Positions 1-11,265 of a DNA stretch of 64,000 nt are shown piece after piece. The stretch comes from Ancylostoma caninum (taxonomy: Eukaryota > Nematoda > Chromadorea > Rhabditida > Ancylostomatidae). A program made the position numbers and the translations under genes. The first letter of the stretch is position 1. Every line of letters starts with the position of its first letter. The DNA lies in contig JBAJFG010000185.1 in assembly GCA_037903475.1 (NCBI GenBank), forward strand, positions 124,001 through 188,000, given 5' to 3'. The notes below the pieces were generated by a model. That model was given only the letters and a program-made list of their open reading frames with translations. It ran no database searches and was not told the origin of the DNA.

Positions 1-2385
1 TGCTGATTACAAAGGTGTAGGAATCCCTACTCAAAAGTGCAAAAAAAACCTCTTTTTTAACGGTATCATTTTGGAGCAAACTTCCAGCCGCCGCATCGAA
101 AGCTCGTCCACACGGCGACGCGCCGCTATCGATCGGCGCCGCTCCATGCCACTCCACGACGGCATGCGGCTCCTTTCATTCGACTTCTCATGCGTGCAGC
201 TGTGTAACATCCTCGAATTCTCGTCAACTTGGTCCAAGCGTCCTACCGTGCTAGTACTCTCAACCATAACCTTGACGCTTGCGAAGCATTGTACGGTACT
301 ATTGTACTTCAGCGGCCCCACTATCGACCTAAAACTCGAAGTTCTCCGAAAACTTATACAGGGGTAATTCAAGGTGCTGACCACCAACATCATGTTCATT
401 ATCATTCATAGTATTTTTATAGTATCGACTTCATTGATTTTATCGATTTTTCCCAGGTCTGGTCTCCTCTTGGATCTCTCTGAAAATTTGCATACGGGGG
501 GTTTTTGAAGGTGCTGGTAACAGATATGAAAAGGTTTCGCAAGAAAAGGTCGACTAAGTGCGGGAAACTTCAGTAAAGTCGGAATTTACATCTCCCTACA
601 GAGAAAAGCCTGAAGAAAACCAACGAAATCGAGGTGATATCGCAAAACGACGATTATATTCGTGATCATCAACTTCAAAAACCTCTACATGCAATTCTTC
701 AGAGTGATTCAAGGTATTAGTCGAACTTGCAAAAAAAACCCAATAAAATCGAAGATATCATGCGAAATGAATGCGATGTTCGTAATCCGCACCTCGAATT
801 ACCCCTGTATGCAAGTTTTCAGAGAAATCCATGACTTTGAGTTTGGGGTCGATAATGGTGCTGCTCAGGTACATAGTACTGTACTGTCTTTTTCACCAAT
901 CTTGCCACTTGGCCGTCCGCCAAGATGAGGTAAGTCTTGCCACGTCGTTATAGGCGAGACATATTTTGGCTTGCTCCCAGCTATCGATCGTCGATTGATA
1001 GCGCCAATTTCCATGATTTGGCGTGTGATAAAGTGCGCGCTGTGTAGTTAAAGGCAGGGGTCCACCTCACATTCGTGGTTAAGATAATGGCAGATTCTAC
1101 ATCTCCTCCACACGCTGAATCCAGCGGTATAGGCCAACTTCTGCTGGATGTCCGACTGAGGTGCATCGTACATTAAGCTGGTGAATGCTCCCTATGTTAA
1201 AATGCAATAATTTCATATTTCAGAGAAACCTGCAAATTTTTGGCATAATTATGGAGATCGCAATGAGTGAATTTTTATCATACATAAAGCACTCCTGATT
1301 GTGAAAAAACTATGGGAATAACGAATGAAAAATCTAAATAACCGAATCAAATCAACAAATCAACAAATCGATGCAAAACCCATACACACCTGTGCAAATC
1401 CCGGTTTAATCCGGTGCAAAACCCGGTTTTTTTAGTCAATAATTTTCAGCATTGCTTAAATCGATGCAAAACCCATGCATACCCATTCAGAACCCATGCG
1501 TCTTCAAATCCGAGGTAAATCCCATACAAAACCCGCGAAAAACCCACGATTATCTCAAAATCATGCGAAACCCATGCATACCTATGCAAAACACGGTTTT
1601 TAGATTTCCTGAGAAAGAACACCACTTCAAAAGAGATGTAGGAGAGACCAAAAAGATCAAAACAGCACAAAAGCACCACACTAGGATTCCCCCGGAGAAC
1701 AACCAAACAAGAGAACAAGGACAACAAACACTTTTACGTGTACAGCATATATCTGCACAGGTAATGTTTTTTTTTCAACGTAGACACTGGCGTAATTGCC
1801 AGATGGCTGCGAATTACTTTTATTATTAATTACTACGAAAGCTACGCAGGCATTAGAATACTAAAAATGCGAATTTTCCCAGATGCCACTGCAAAGTTAG
1901 TGGATTTGCAGGTTTTCACGAAATTGAGATGAATATGTGAAAAAAGAAGATTTTTGGCTTGTTTTTGGACAGTACGTGCCAATTGGTCCAATCTCATACA
2001 GCTGCAGAAAGCCCTTTTTACCTTTTAAAGTCAAGAAATTGCTCATGATAGAACCAAGAACAATCCACTCATGTTGAAGCTAATATTTTATACTTCGCTG
2101 ATATGTCCACAATTTTGTTCTCATTCATAGTTTTGCGGTACTACAGATGCATGAAATTAGCAGTTTCGAAAAAGATCAAAACCAAATTTGGCTTCTGCAG
2201 TTGCTGCAAGTTATTCATTTCCAATGAGTGCCACCTTTTCTTCGAATTTCTTGAAGGAGGTTCACCTAAATCTAAGAAACAACCATCTTACATGGAGAAA
2301 CAATAAGGGCGCCGTTGAGCTCTTAGTTGCTTCAGGACCTCACCGTAATTCTGACTGAAATAAGAGTAAAATTAATATTTGTTAT
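1..2385. other. repeat-rich stretch without a recognisable gene
   Basis: No conserved protein is visible on either strand. Bases 293-380 and 795-885 form an imperfect inverted repeat. The part between them shares a motif (a TCGATTT..TTGATTTTT run, then a CAGG or GGTG block) with tandem repeats near 30.7 and 58.9 kb. Bases 1373-1600 repeat a short unit of the type ATGCAAAACCCATGCATACC, related in inverse form to about 33390-33470. The short reading frames here look like chance products of these repeats. Element A is inserted at the right edge. Confidence 0.6.
1048..1165 (+). repeat. fragment of a TTAA-flanked inverted-repeat element
   Basis: TTAA at 1048-1051 is followed by AGGCAGGGGTCCACCTC. 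The sequence after it resembles the reverse complement of the right half of the element at 57405-57819. Only one terminus was recognised, so this looks like a truncated copy. Confidence 0.5.
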
Positions 2386-2683
2386 TGTCGGTATCGGGCT
2401 TGATGCATATGTAAAAAGCTTCATTTGTAATCCCTTTTTACATGTCATCCTCCTCTTTCGTAGCCTTCCTTTACGTCCGTGCGGTGTTTTGCGTTGTACT
2501 TTGATCTCCTTTTTGTGCTCTTTCCTAATGGCCATGTTTATGTTTGAAGTTCCCATGTACCTCGATCTGGTACCTCTAGCTGCGTGCCTTGCAGCGTGCG
2601 AAACTCCTCTGCTTGTCTGACGGACTCTCGCGCAGCTGCACTATCTCGCCGCGCCCTAGCCGGCCATTCCCAGGGCGCCGCAC

Positions 2684-2692
2684 TATATAAGG
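2684..2692 (+). promoter_or_regulatory. TATA box of element A 5' LTR
   Basis: TATATAAGG lies about 300 bp into the LTR in a GC-rich context. The same box recurs in the 3' LTR at 7380-7388. Transcription would be expected to start some 25-35 bp downstream, which would make the LTR part after it R plus U5. Confidence 0.65.
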
Positions 2693-3415
2693 CCTCGCCA
2701 CTAACTAAAAGGGTCCCAACTCCCAAGTCCCAAGTTGGCTGCTTGTTCGATCGGATCATCGAGGCTAAGGACGAGAGTGCGATCAGTGGACGTGCACGCA
2801 ATAGAGCTGAGCGACGGACGGATAGGATCTGGTACATCTCAAGCGGTGTACCCCTCTTCAGGCCTTACTCTGACGGACCGTAGCTGTACGGCCTTGAATC
2901 CTTTCCTTGCGGTAGCGCAAACCCCGGCGGATATCGCCCTAATAGGAGGACTCTCCAACCTAGCCTGCACCGTGCCAATAGCCGTGTAGGAGAGGGAGTT
3001 ATTACCATCTTTTATTCTAAAGTGGCTACGTCATCGTAGCCCTGAGTTCTCCTAGTATAGCCGGGGGGAGTTGCGCAGCGTTAGCGTAGGCGTAGGCGTA
3101 AGCGTAGCCGTAGCGTTAGCGCAACCGCGTCAGAGTCCGTTAGGCGTTGGGGAAATTCCCACGCCATATATTTTGCTCAGTTCTTGCCCTCAGGTTATTA
3201 CCTCAGGGCCGGCGCACACCTGTGCCTCATTGTAAGTAGAGTGTAAATAGTTTGAATTATTTATTCCTATTTTATCCACCTATTTACTCATTTATCGTGT
3301 ACATTTATTTATTCCTGTTTTATCCACTTATTATATTTCGTTCTCTATCCTATATTTAATCCTCACTATCCACCGCACGCACCTCTTGAAGTTAGTAGTT
3401 TAGTTTTAAAGCGCT

Positions 3416-3421
3416 AATAAA
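3416..3421 (+). terminator. polyadenylation signal AATAAA in element A LTR
   Basis: The hexamer AATAAA sits downstream of the TATA box in both LTR copies (second copy near 8113). In the 3' LTR it would end the genomic transcript. If so, the gag start codon at 3688 lies in U5, downstream of this signal. Confidence 0.5.
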
Positions 3422-3687
3422 AGCTTTAATCTAACTGGTGTGATCCATTGGGTGTTCGAACGGTTTAAGCCGCGATTACCTTGAAACCTTTATTGCTGTC
3501 ATACCATTTGAGCTCGTTGTGTTTAAGTGGAGTTCGAAACTTCGGATTCCTTGCAAATCCCTCTGTTTCAGGCTGTGGTGAGAAGTCAAGCAGTCTGTAG
3601 CATCCGTGACTTGAGAAGCCGTCTTCTCCATCGCAACCGGTGTCGAGCGAGTGACTTCTCTAACAGGGTAAGTTTAAAAGGCTCACC

Positions 3688-6600
3688 ATGGAGCGGATTA
3701 CGCTGCAGAGCGGAGATGCTCGGGACCCGGATGTCGGGAATAGTGGCGGCTCTCGCCAAGGAGGGGGAACTCCCCGAAGGGCGGAGGTTGTCACTCCTGC
3801 CGGTAGTGAAGGATCCACCGGGCGCGCTCTCGCCCCGAGCAAGCTGAGAAGAGGGCGACGGGATCGTAGGACCCATCAACCCCCTGGGGTCGGGGAACCT
3901 TTGTCCTCGTCATCTTCTAGCACTACTCGGGCCGCGGGTCTTTCCACCGACAGGCGACCGGGTGGGGAGGCGCAAGCCACTCACTCCGGTCCGGTTTCTA
4001 GTGGGACTGGGGGTAGCACCTCATCTGTAAACCTCACATCATCGGGGTCATCTAGGGGTTCCCGTTTACCCAACCGAAATCAAACTTTTAACCGGGCACG
4101 GGGCTCCAAAAGGGGGCGTTACCCACGGACCACTGGGAACTTGTCAGCGTTGTCTCGGGCTAGAACATCCAACCGGGACAATACCCAGCCTTATCTGACA
4201 TGGGGGCCAGGCCGCTTCACTAGCCAACGAGACGTAAACCTTCTCAGCAATCAAATGGATCCACAGAGGTCGGCAGCTCCACCTCAAATGCAAGCTCCGG
4301 AGGAGCAGATGGAGGTGGATATCACCTACAATCCCTGGTGTCAGGCTTTGAAGCAAGTGGTACACGAGTGTGATTGCGCCTTATCGGCGCAAATCAAACA
4401 CTTGTCAGCACTTAAACGCCAGCGGATTCTCGCTGCTGTCCAAAACGCGGTAGATAGCGTGCAAAAGATGTTCGAGGAGACGAGGAAGAACGACGTGGAA
4501 GCAAGTGAAATTGTTCGAGCACTTGGGACTTCAGCAGAACGGTTGAGCGAGATTTTGCCGGACATGCTCAACGATGCAGCTCAGATGCGCTCTCTAACTG
4601 AAAAGTTAGGATGCAACGCAGATGAACTGGAAAAGCGGATAGAGGAGAAGGAGGAAGAGATCGCTGTGTTGAAGGCTAAGCTGGATGCCTTTCAAGTTGG
4701 AAGACCTGCGGAGCAGCCACAGCCACGACGTCCGTCACACCCGGAACCTGCCCCAAGAGTCGGTAAATTCGACGGGCACGCCTGGTCTCGGGCCCGGGAT
4801 TTTGTTAAGTTCGTGGATATCACGAAATCATTGCAGTCCTCCCACACCACCGTGTGCGCCAGGAAGACTGAGTGGCCACGATCGAACCAGATCCCGAAAT
4901 CGGACGCGTCATCTCAGATGTCCCACTCTTCCCACTTGCAGGGGAAAGGTAGGGTTTCTCCTTCCTCTTGCGGTTCTAGCTGTAGGCCGGCATCGGCCAT
5001 CAGCCAGAACGAAAATCTGCTGAAGACACTCAAGGAGGTCCTTAAGAGCCAAAGCATAGCCGAGGTGAAGAAGTACGATGGAAAGTCCTCGCTGACGGAA
5101 TTCCTGAGAGGACTGGAAGTCAAATATCCAAGATCTGTGTGGTCTGACACCGACAGAAGGGATATCCTTCTAAATCACCTGAAGGGAGCGGCAAGGACCC
5201 ATGCGAACAATTTACCGGCGGAGATATTAGACGGAAGTTTCGATGGTATCGTGGAGGAACTTTGGAAAGCCAGAAGCACGCCGGGTGAACGGCTAAAAGC
5301 CCAGGCTGACTGGGGGAACCTTCGCAAACTCGAAACTGAGTCGGTTTTCGACTTCTGCTGTCGATTGCGGTCTATCGCAAAACGGAAGTCACCAGACTCG
5401 GATTGTGACTTTGAGATGGGGAGCAAGCTCTACGAATGCCTCTCCGAATGGAAGGATTCATACTACATGTTAGCAGCCTTGGACTCCCCAGAAGGTACCG
5501 TTTTCGATGAAGTCCGCAAAGTCGCCCTCCGTTTGGAACGAACGCAGGAACCAACGACGTCGGCAGTATCAACAAAGACCTGGAACAAGCGATTTGGTAA
5601 TGGCGAGGTGGAGCAGAAGCAGGAGCAGTCTACGGCGGTTCCGCCCCAGTCTCCACCGAGGAAGCTGAAAGGGGATAACCCTCGACCAAGCGGGATTCCG
5701 CACCAGCAACGAGGGCCTCCTCGAAATCCACGAAATTGGGATCGACCAAAACCCGTGGAGAAGCTAGCCTCAACGCCAAATGCCAGCAGGAGCTCGTCAA
5801 CCCAGTCAAGACAGTCGCGAAAAGCCTTCTCGACTCACCTTAAGTCCTGGTGCTGTAAAATAAAGCGGATTCGCTTAACAAAGCCGGTTTCGGCATATGG
5901 CGGTCCGTGCCACTGCAACATCGAGATCTTCGGTATGAAGGCGAAAGCCTTAATCGACACAGGATCGGTGATCACGGTAATCCCACTGGGTCTACTGAAG
6001 AAAGCGATGGAGCAAGGAGCAGACCTCGACAAGATGGTGATGATGATGGGTGACGGTTCCGCACCCCAGGTCTATGATGCATCTGGTAACCCTATGTCCT
6101 TTCTCATGCTGATAGCAGCAACTATCAGCGTAGAGGGCGCCGCTTCTGCGAGGGTCCAGATGCACATCCAGAAGTCGGACAGCGATATGATCCTAATTGG
6201 AACAAACGCCATGGAATCACTCGGCATACGGATTCAACTAGGATCAAGCGCCAAAGAAGGGAAGCGACAGAGAAGAAAGAGGGTTTCCTCTCAACCGCTG
6301 GTTTCGGCGGCGCACAAACCAATAACTCCGCCTAAGCTCGAACTTACAGGACCAACTGATCACTCAAAACAGGCATTCCTGTCAAGCGATGGTCGCATCG
6401 CCTCCGCTGTAAGTCAGGTCTCTGACGGACACACTACGGTTTCTGTAGTCAGTCGGGAATCTCAACCATGGATAGTCTCGAAAGGTCAACCGGTAGGAAC
6501 CTCGACGCAGGACCAATGGTACGATCCGAGGACCGCTGACGCAGCGGATGGAAAACGCAAGCACCGAAAGTCGGTTTTCGACAGGCGAGGGCCGCAAAGA

Positions 6601-6927
6601 GTCCGGGAGTCCAACTCCAGCTCTGCCCTTATCACCCGGATCGGGTTGAAACTGCCGTCGGAAATCGACGATACCCCGGTTATCGGGAAATCGACAAGAG
6701 GTCGAAGAGGTCGGCTAGGAAAACAGAAGATGGCTGATGCTGTTTCTACGGTTAAAAGACCTAAGTTTAACTGTAATTTTATTTCCTGCAGCACCACCAT
6801 TTCTAATCCTACTCTGTTTAGGGACCGCCGCTCCTCTCTTATCGAGCCGTCGACTGTCGATTTCTATCATCCGGGTATCTATCACCATGGCCAGGAGTTG
6901 CAGCACGAGAGAGCGGGTTCGCTCTAG
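3688..6927 (+). CDS. gag-protease polyprotein of LTR element A
   Basis: A frame of 1079 codons. It opens at an ATG in a good context (CACCATGG) inside the 5' LTR and runs through the primer-binding site into the internal region. An alternative, more conventional start is the ATG at 4255, 54 bp after the LTR. Residues 1-170 are Ser/Gly/Arg-rich and low complexity. Residues about 250-335 look like a coiled coil (Glu/Lys-rich heptads). Residues about 440-620 look like a retrotransposon gag core. Asp757-Thr-Gly-Ser is the catalytic motif of a retropepsin-type aspartic protease. No CCHC zinc knuckle was noticed. The frame ends 155 bp before the 3' LTR, leaving no room for pol. The protein would form particles and cleave itself, but could not copy RNA. 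Gag and protease assignments are firm; use of the LTR start is inference. Confidence 0.8.
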   Translation: MERITLQSGDARDPDVGNSGGSRQGGGTPRRAEVVTPAGSEGSTGRALAPSKLRRGRRDRRTHQPPGVGEPLSSSSSSTTRAAGLSTDRRPGGEAQATHSGPVSSGTGGSTSSVNLTSSGSSRGSRLPNRNQTFNRARGSKRGRYPRTTGNLSALSRARTSNRDNTQPYLTWGPGRFTSQRDVNLLSNQMDPQRSAAPPQMQAPEEQMEVDITYNPWCQALKQVVHECDCALSAQIKHLSALKRQRILAAVQNAVDSVQKMFEETRKNDVEASEIVRALGTSAERLSEILPDMLNDAAQMRSLTEKLGCNADELEKRIEEKEEEIAVLKAKLDAFQVGRPAEQPQPRRPSHPEPAPRVGKFDGHAWSRARDFVKFVDITKSLQSSHTTVCARKTEWPRSNQIPKSDASSQMSHSSHLQGKGRVSPSSCGSSCRPASAISQNENLLKTLKEVLKSQSIAEVKKYDGKSSLTEFLRGLEVKYPRSVWSDTDRRDILLNHLKGAARTHANNLPAEILDGSFDGIVEELWKARSTPGERLKAQADWGNLRKLETESVFDFCCRLRSIAKRKSPDSDCDFEMGSKLYECLSEWKDSYYMLAALDSPEGTVFDEVRKVALRLERTQEPTTSAVSTKTWNKRFGNGEVEQKQEQSTAVPPQSPPRKLKGDNPRPSGIPHQQRGPPRNPRNWDRPKPVEKLASTPNASRSSSTQSRQSRKAFSTHLKSWCCKIKRIRLTKPVSAYGGPCHCNIEIFGMKAKALIDTGSVITVIPLGLLKKAMEQGADLDKMVMMMGDGSAPQVYDASGNPMSFLMLIAATISVEGAASARVQMHIQKSDSDMILIGTNAMESLGIRIQLGSSAKEGKRQRRKRVSSQPLVSAAHKPITPPKLELTGPTDHSKQAFLSSDGRIASAVSQVSDGHTTVSVVSRESQPWIVSKGQPVGTSTQDQWYDPRTADAADGKRKHRKSVFDRRGPQRVRESNSSSALITRIGLKLPSEIDDTPVIGKSTRGRRGRLGKQKMADAVSTVKRPKFNCNFISCSTTISNPTLFRDRRSSLIEPSTVDFYHPGIYHHGQELQHERAGSL
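4201..4218 (+). promoter_or_regulatory. primer-binding site of element A
   Basis: TGGGGGCCAGGCCGCTTC begins at the base after the 5' LTR. It starts with TGG, the complement of a tRNA CCA end. The first seven bases match the start of proline-tRNA primer sites known from retroviruses, but the rest does not clearly match, so the tRNA is unassigned. Confidence 0.6.
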
Positions 6928-7068
6928 GAGGTTATGCGCGGCATCGCGCCCGTAGTCGCGGAGATCTCTCCGATCCCAAGGGGATTCCCATCTGGGAGCA
7001 ACGGCTACGGAGAAGGACGTTCCCGAGGAAGAGGCGAAAGGATCCGGCTGAGTGGAGACAGCCTAACC

Positions 7069-7081
7069 GAGAGGGGGGACA
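7069..7081 (+). promoter_or_regulatory. polypurine tract of element A
   Basis: GAGAGGGGGGACA directly abuts the TGTC start of the 3' LTR. This is the expected plus-strand primer position and fixes the element's orientation. Confidence 0.8.
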
Positions 7082-8897
7082 TGTCGGTATCGGGTTTGAT
7101 GCATATGTAAAAAGCTTCATTTGTAATCCCTTTTTACATGTCATCCTCCTCTTTCGTAGCCTTCCTTCACGTCCGTGCGGTGTTTTGCGTTGTACTTTGA
7201 TCTCCTTTTTGTGCTCTTTCCTAATGGCCATGTTTAAATTTGAAGTTCCCATGTACCTTGATCTGGTACCTCTAGCTGCGTGCCTTGCAGCGTGCGAAAC
7301 TCCTCTGCTTGTCTGGCGGACTCTCGCGCAGCTGCACTATCTCGCCGCGCCCTAGCCGGGCATTCCCAGGGCGCCGCACTATATAAGGCCTCGCCACTAA
7401 CTTAAAGGGTCCCAACTCCCAAGTCCCAAGTTGGCTGCTTGTTCGATCGGATCATCGAGGCTAAGGACGAGAGTGCGATCAGTGGACGTGCACGCAATAG
7501 AGCTGAGCGACGGACGGATAGGATCTGGTACATCTCAAGCGGTGTACCCCTCTTCAGGCCTTACTCTGACGGACCGTAGCTGTACGGCCTTGAATCCTTT
7601 CCTTGCGGTAGCGCAAACCCCGGCGGATATCGCCCTAATAGGAGGACTCTCCAACCTAGCCTGCACCGTGCCAATAGCCGTGTAGGAGAGGGAGTTATTA
7701 CCATCTTTTATTCTAAAGTGGCTACGTCATCGTAGCCCTGAGTTCTCCTAGTATAGCCGGGGGGGAGTTGCGCAGCGTTGGCGTAGGCGTAGGCGTAAGC
7801 GTAGCCGTAGCGTTAGCGCAACCGCGTCAGAGTCCGTTAGGCGTTGGGGAAATTCCCACGCCATATATTTTGCTCAGTTCTTGCCCTCAGGTTATTACCT
7901 CAGGGCCGGCGCACACCTGTGCCTCATTGTAAGTAGAGTGTAAATAGTTTGAATTATTTATTCCTATTTTATCCACCTATTTACTCATTTATCGTGTACA
8001 TTTATTTATTCCTGTTTTATCCACTTATTATATTTCGTTCTCTATCCTATATTTAATCCTCACTATCCACCGCACGCACCTCTTGAAGTTAGTAGTTTAG
8101 TTTTAAAGCGCTAATAAAAGCTTTAATCTAACTGGTGTGATCCATTGGGTGTTCGAACGGTTTAAGCCGCGATTACCTTGAAACCTTTATTGCTGTCATA
8201 CCATTTGAGCTCGTTGTGTTTAAGTGGAGTTCGAAACTTCGGATTCCTTGCAAATCCCTCTGTTTCAGGCTGTGGTGAGAAGTCAAGCAGTCTGTAGCAT
8301 CCGTGACTTGAGAAGCCGTCTTCTCCATCGCAACCGGTGTCGAGCGAGTGACTTCTCTAACAGGGTAAGTTTAAAAGGCTCACCATGGAGCGGATTACGC
8401 TGCAGAGCGGAGATGCTCGGGACCCGGATGTCGGGAATAGTGGCGGCTCTCGCCAAGGAGGGGGAACTCCCCGAAGGGCGGAGGTTGTCACTCCTGCCGG
8501 TAGTGAAGGATCCACCGGGCGCGCTCTCGCCCCGAGCAAGCTGAGAAGAGGGCGACGGGATCGTAGGACCCATCAACCCCCTGGGGTCGGGGAACCTTTG
8601 TCCTCGTCATCTTCTAGCACTACTCGGGCCGCGGGTCTTTCCACCGACAGGCGACCGGGTGGGGAGGCGCAAGCCACTCACTCCGGTCCGGTTTCTAGTG
8701 GGACTGGGGGTAGCACCTCATCTGTAAACCTCACATCATCGGGGTCATCTAGGGGTTCCCGTTTACCCAACCGAAATCAAACTTTTAACCGGGCACGGGG
8801 CTCCAAAAGGGGGCGTTACCCACGGACCACTGGGAACTTGTCAGCGTTGTCTCGGGCTAGAACATCCAACCGGGACAATACCCAGCCTTATCTGACA
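7082..8897 (+). repeat. 3' LTR of element A
   Basis: Near-identical to 2386-4200, with one extra G in a G-run near 7765 and scattered substitutions near its start. It carries the same 171 codons of gag N terminus (from 8385), which here run into flanking DNA and stop at 8903, so that frame is an LTR by-product and not a gene. Confidence 0.88.
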
Positions 8898-8904
8898 TTA
8901 TAAA

Positions 8905-9710
8905 AATTACTATTGAAAAAGTACTCAGCATTAGCCACAGCATCGCTGGTAGCACGGATCCTGCTCAAATTTCACGGTAAGGTAATTTTACGATTCTTAC
9001 TGTCGTAGGAAATTGGGATCAATTGAATTTGGCAAGAGTTTGTGGGGTTACCATGCGAAAATTCTGCCAAAAAAAAGCACTGCTTCCAGCGCTTTCAAAG
9101 GGACAGGTTCTGCACGAATATTTCTGGAGACAGGCAAATGACTGCAAATGGCAATGTACTGCCTAACTCTGAAAGATAATTTGATTCAATTGATTTTGGA
9201 GTTACACCTGAAAAAGTACCTTGCAGTACTCACAGCACCGTTGGTACAGAACGAATCCTGCTCGAACTTTGTAGTAAAATCACGAGCACGGCTCCAGCAC
9301 CAATTGCCAGAGGAAATTGGAATTGTTTGATTTTGAAACGAGTTTGACCGGTTATCATGCGAAAATTCTGCCTACAGCACTGCTGTCAGCACTCATAAAA
9401 GAACAACTTTTGCAGGGAATGGCACATAGCTGCACCTGATCCATCTAAATCCAAAAAAAGAATTGGATTCAATTGATTTTGATAGCAGTTATAGGTGAAA
9501 AAGTACCTCGAAGTACCCACAGCACCGTTGGTACTGAATGGATCCTGTTCAAGCTTTGCGCTGAGATTACGAGTACGACTCTAGTGCCAACTGCCAGAGG
9601 AAATTGGAATTATTTGATTTTAAAAGGAGATATTCTCAGGAATTCTCTGGATCCTAAATTTACCCTAAAATTTAGGGTTCAGCACCGGAGAGCACCGTCC
9701 AGAGAATTGT
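8905..9710. repeat. tandem repeat, about three units of ~290 bp
   Basis: The block GAAAAAGTAC followed by a segment ending in CAGAGGAAATTGGAATT recurs at about 8915, 9210 and 9497. Each unit also contains GCGAAAATTCTGCC-type sequence. The units are diverged by visible substitutions and small indels. The array starts where element A ends, so A inserted at or inside its left edge. Confidence 0.7.
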
Positions 9711-10772
9711 CGTCGAACAACTTTCTTCTCTAAAATCAAATATTTCCAATTGTACTGGCGCGGTCAGCTAGAGGAGAGGCTGCGTGTTCCAGTGAGTAAT
9801 AAAATTGCCTCGTTTATTCATGTACAGCGAAAAAAAAACCTAAAAAACGGCCTTCAACACCACTTGGACACAATTTCTTCAAATAACTTCTTCAAAAATC
9901 AATTATTTAAAATTTTATTCGCACTGTTGTATTCAGGAAATATTCTATCAAATTTATGGCAGAAGCCTCCAAAATCTCCATCGCTCCTCAAATTTTAGCT
10001 GGAAATTCAAAAATTATTTGACGGTGCCAACGCGATAACGTGGTCCACCGCCATTGTACTTGGTAACACTTGTTAACTCGTATGGACATGTCGATGTGCA
10101 TTGAAAACACGAAACCCATGTCCTTCACAAAAACTTGTTTCAACTCGTTTACAATGGAGGCTTCGTAGATTCTTGGCTATGTCAAAGGGGACTTCGTAAT
10201 TTTTTCTGCTCGAGCTAAGCTTGTGCCGAACTCTGCCGGTCTCCGCAATTATATTTCGCCTAGTGGCTGGCGTGGGTGTAGGTCGTATGGCGCGATTCTT
10301 CGGGTGGCACAATAGACAGGCTGAGTCTGGGACGCACTACTATCACCCGATTACGTCATGCGTCGCGGTTTGCCTGGATCTGACTGACGGAGCAACTCGC
10401 CCACCGGCATTACCCTACGGTGGAAGAGATCGTACAGAGTTACAGATACCTTTTCTATATAAAGGAGCAGCGCAATTGATAGTTTTGAAGAAACTAATCT
10501 CTACATACATCAACTGCACGTCAGGTATTTAGCTCTGATAGGAGTCACTCCTAGCACCCCCGAAATGTTGAAGAACTTTAACAAGCCAGAAGTTCAGGTA
10601 ATTCAGTCATTCAGCAGTTGGAAAAATCTACATATTAGATGTATTTGTTCGGATGTTCCGGAATGCTTTTTATTTTGACGGAGTATTCATTGGGCTTCCG
10701 TGCAAATTTCCTTGTTTTGACAGTACATTCACTTGGATATTCAGATGAGCTTTATATTCGGAAGATTCGTTC
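9711..10772. other. no gene recognised
   Basis: AT-rich sequence with no conserved protein on either strand. A TATA-like CTATATAAAGG lies near 10456-10466 in a GC-richer patch. It could be a remnant promoter or LTR fragment, but no partner was found. Confidence 0.4.
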
Positions 10773-10777
10773 ATCCA

Positions 10778-11232
10778 GTAATGGATACGATCACCCTCTT
10801 TATGATCGTACCATTTTAATCCCAAAAATAGCCTCTGGCATGCCAAACACAAGATTCTCATTACTCAGAATTTATCGTTATTCACATCAAATACAGAAGG
10901 CAAGACGATTATGAGCGACACAAATATAGAAGACGGCCATGAACGTTCGGCCAGGACATGGAGCGAATAGACGGCACGGGCGAAGACGTGGTGGTGCCCA
11001 GACGTTGACCTCTCTGCTCCATTGACGTCCTCGATTGGGCTCCTCCTCTCCTTATACAGTATCTGGGCGCGGCCGAAGTTCACCGGTCTGAAAACAAAGA
11101 TCTAACGATAGGCATGGGAATAACTACATTACACTAAGTAGAATCTAAGGCATTTAGCTTGGAATCCAAAGCAAAAAGAATAGGAGACTTACACTATGGC
11201 TAAAGTAGATTTTCTATTTACAGTTATTTACA
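10778..11232 (-). repeat. 3' LTR of element B
   Basis: It matches 24740-25194 with one noticed difference. Flanking base block ATCCA at 10773-10777 is the target duplication. A TGTATAAGGAG box on the minus strand, near 11050-11058, is the likely TATA element. Confidence 0.92.
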
Positions 11233-11246
11233 TCTCCCCCCTTTAA
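11233..11246 (-). promoter_or_regulatory. polypurine tract of element B
   Basis: Read on the minus strand it is ATTAAAGGGGGGAGA-like and ends exactly at the LTR start TGTAAATAAC. It lies 20-30 bp after the helicase stop codon, so the helicase gene is inside the reverse-transcribed unit. Confidence 0.8.
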
Positions 11247-11265
11247 TGAGAGTCCGTCCTCGGAC

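Larger units (their letters stand above)
2386..4200 (+). repeat. 5' LTR of element A
   Basis: It starts TGTCGGTATCGGG and ends CTTATCTGACA. It contains a TATA box, a polyadenylation signal, and the first 171 codons of the gag-protease frame starting at the ATG at 3688. An LTR this long that includes a strong translation start is unusual. The end was set from the exact end of the direct repeat, the GACA terminus, the adjoining TGG primer site and the matching TTAT duplication. Confidence 0.88.
2386..8897 (+). mobile_element. LTR retrotransposon A (gag-protease only, non-autonomous)
   Basis: A direct repeat of about 1815 bp bounds the element. Each copy starts TGTC and ends GACA. The 4-bp duplication TTAT lies at 2382-2385 and 8898-8901. 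A TGG-initiated primer-binding site follows the first LTR at 4201, and a purine tract (GAGAGGGGGGACA) ends at 7081 just before the second LTR. The internal region is only 2.88 kb and encodes gag-like and aspartic protease sequence. I find no reverse transcriptase, RNase H or integrase, so mobility would need enzymes supplied in trans. The superfamily (Ty3 or BEL/Pao) cannot be set without RT. The LTR copies differ at about ten noticed positions, suggesting a fairly young insertion. Confidence 0.9.

Noticed and set aside
7082..8897. A truncated second, tandem copy of element A
   Set aside because: The direct repeat ends exactly at GACA, the base after it in the first copy is a TGG primer site, and TTAT flanks both outer ends. 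This is a normal 3' LTR of an element with 1.8-kb LTRs.
8385..8903. A separate 172-codon gene
   Set aside because: It is the LTR copy of the gag N terminus running into flanking DNA.
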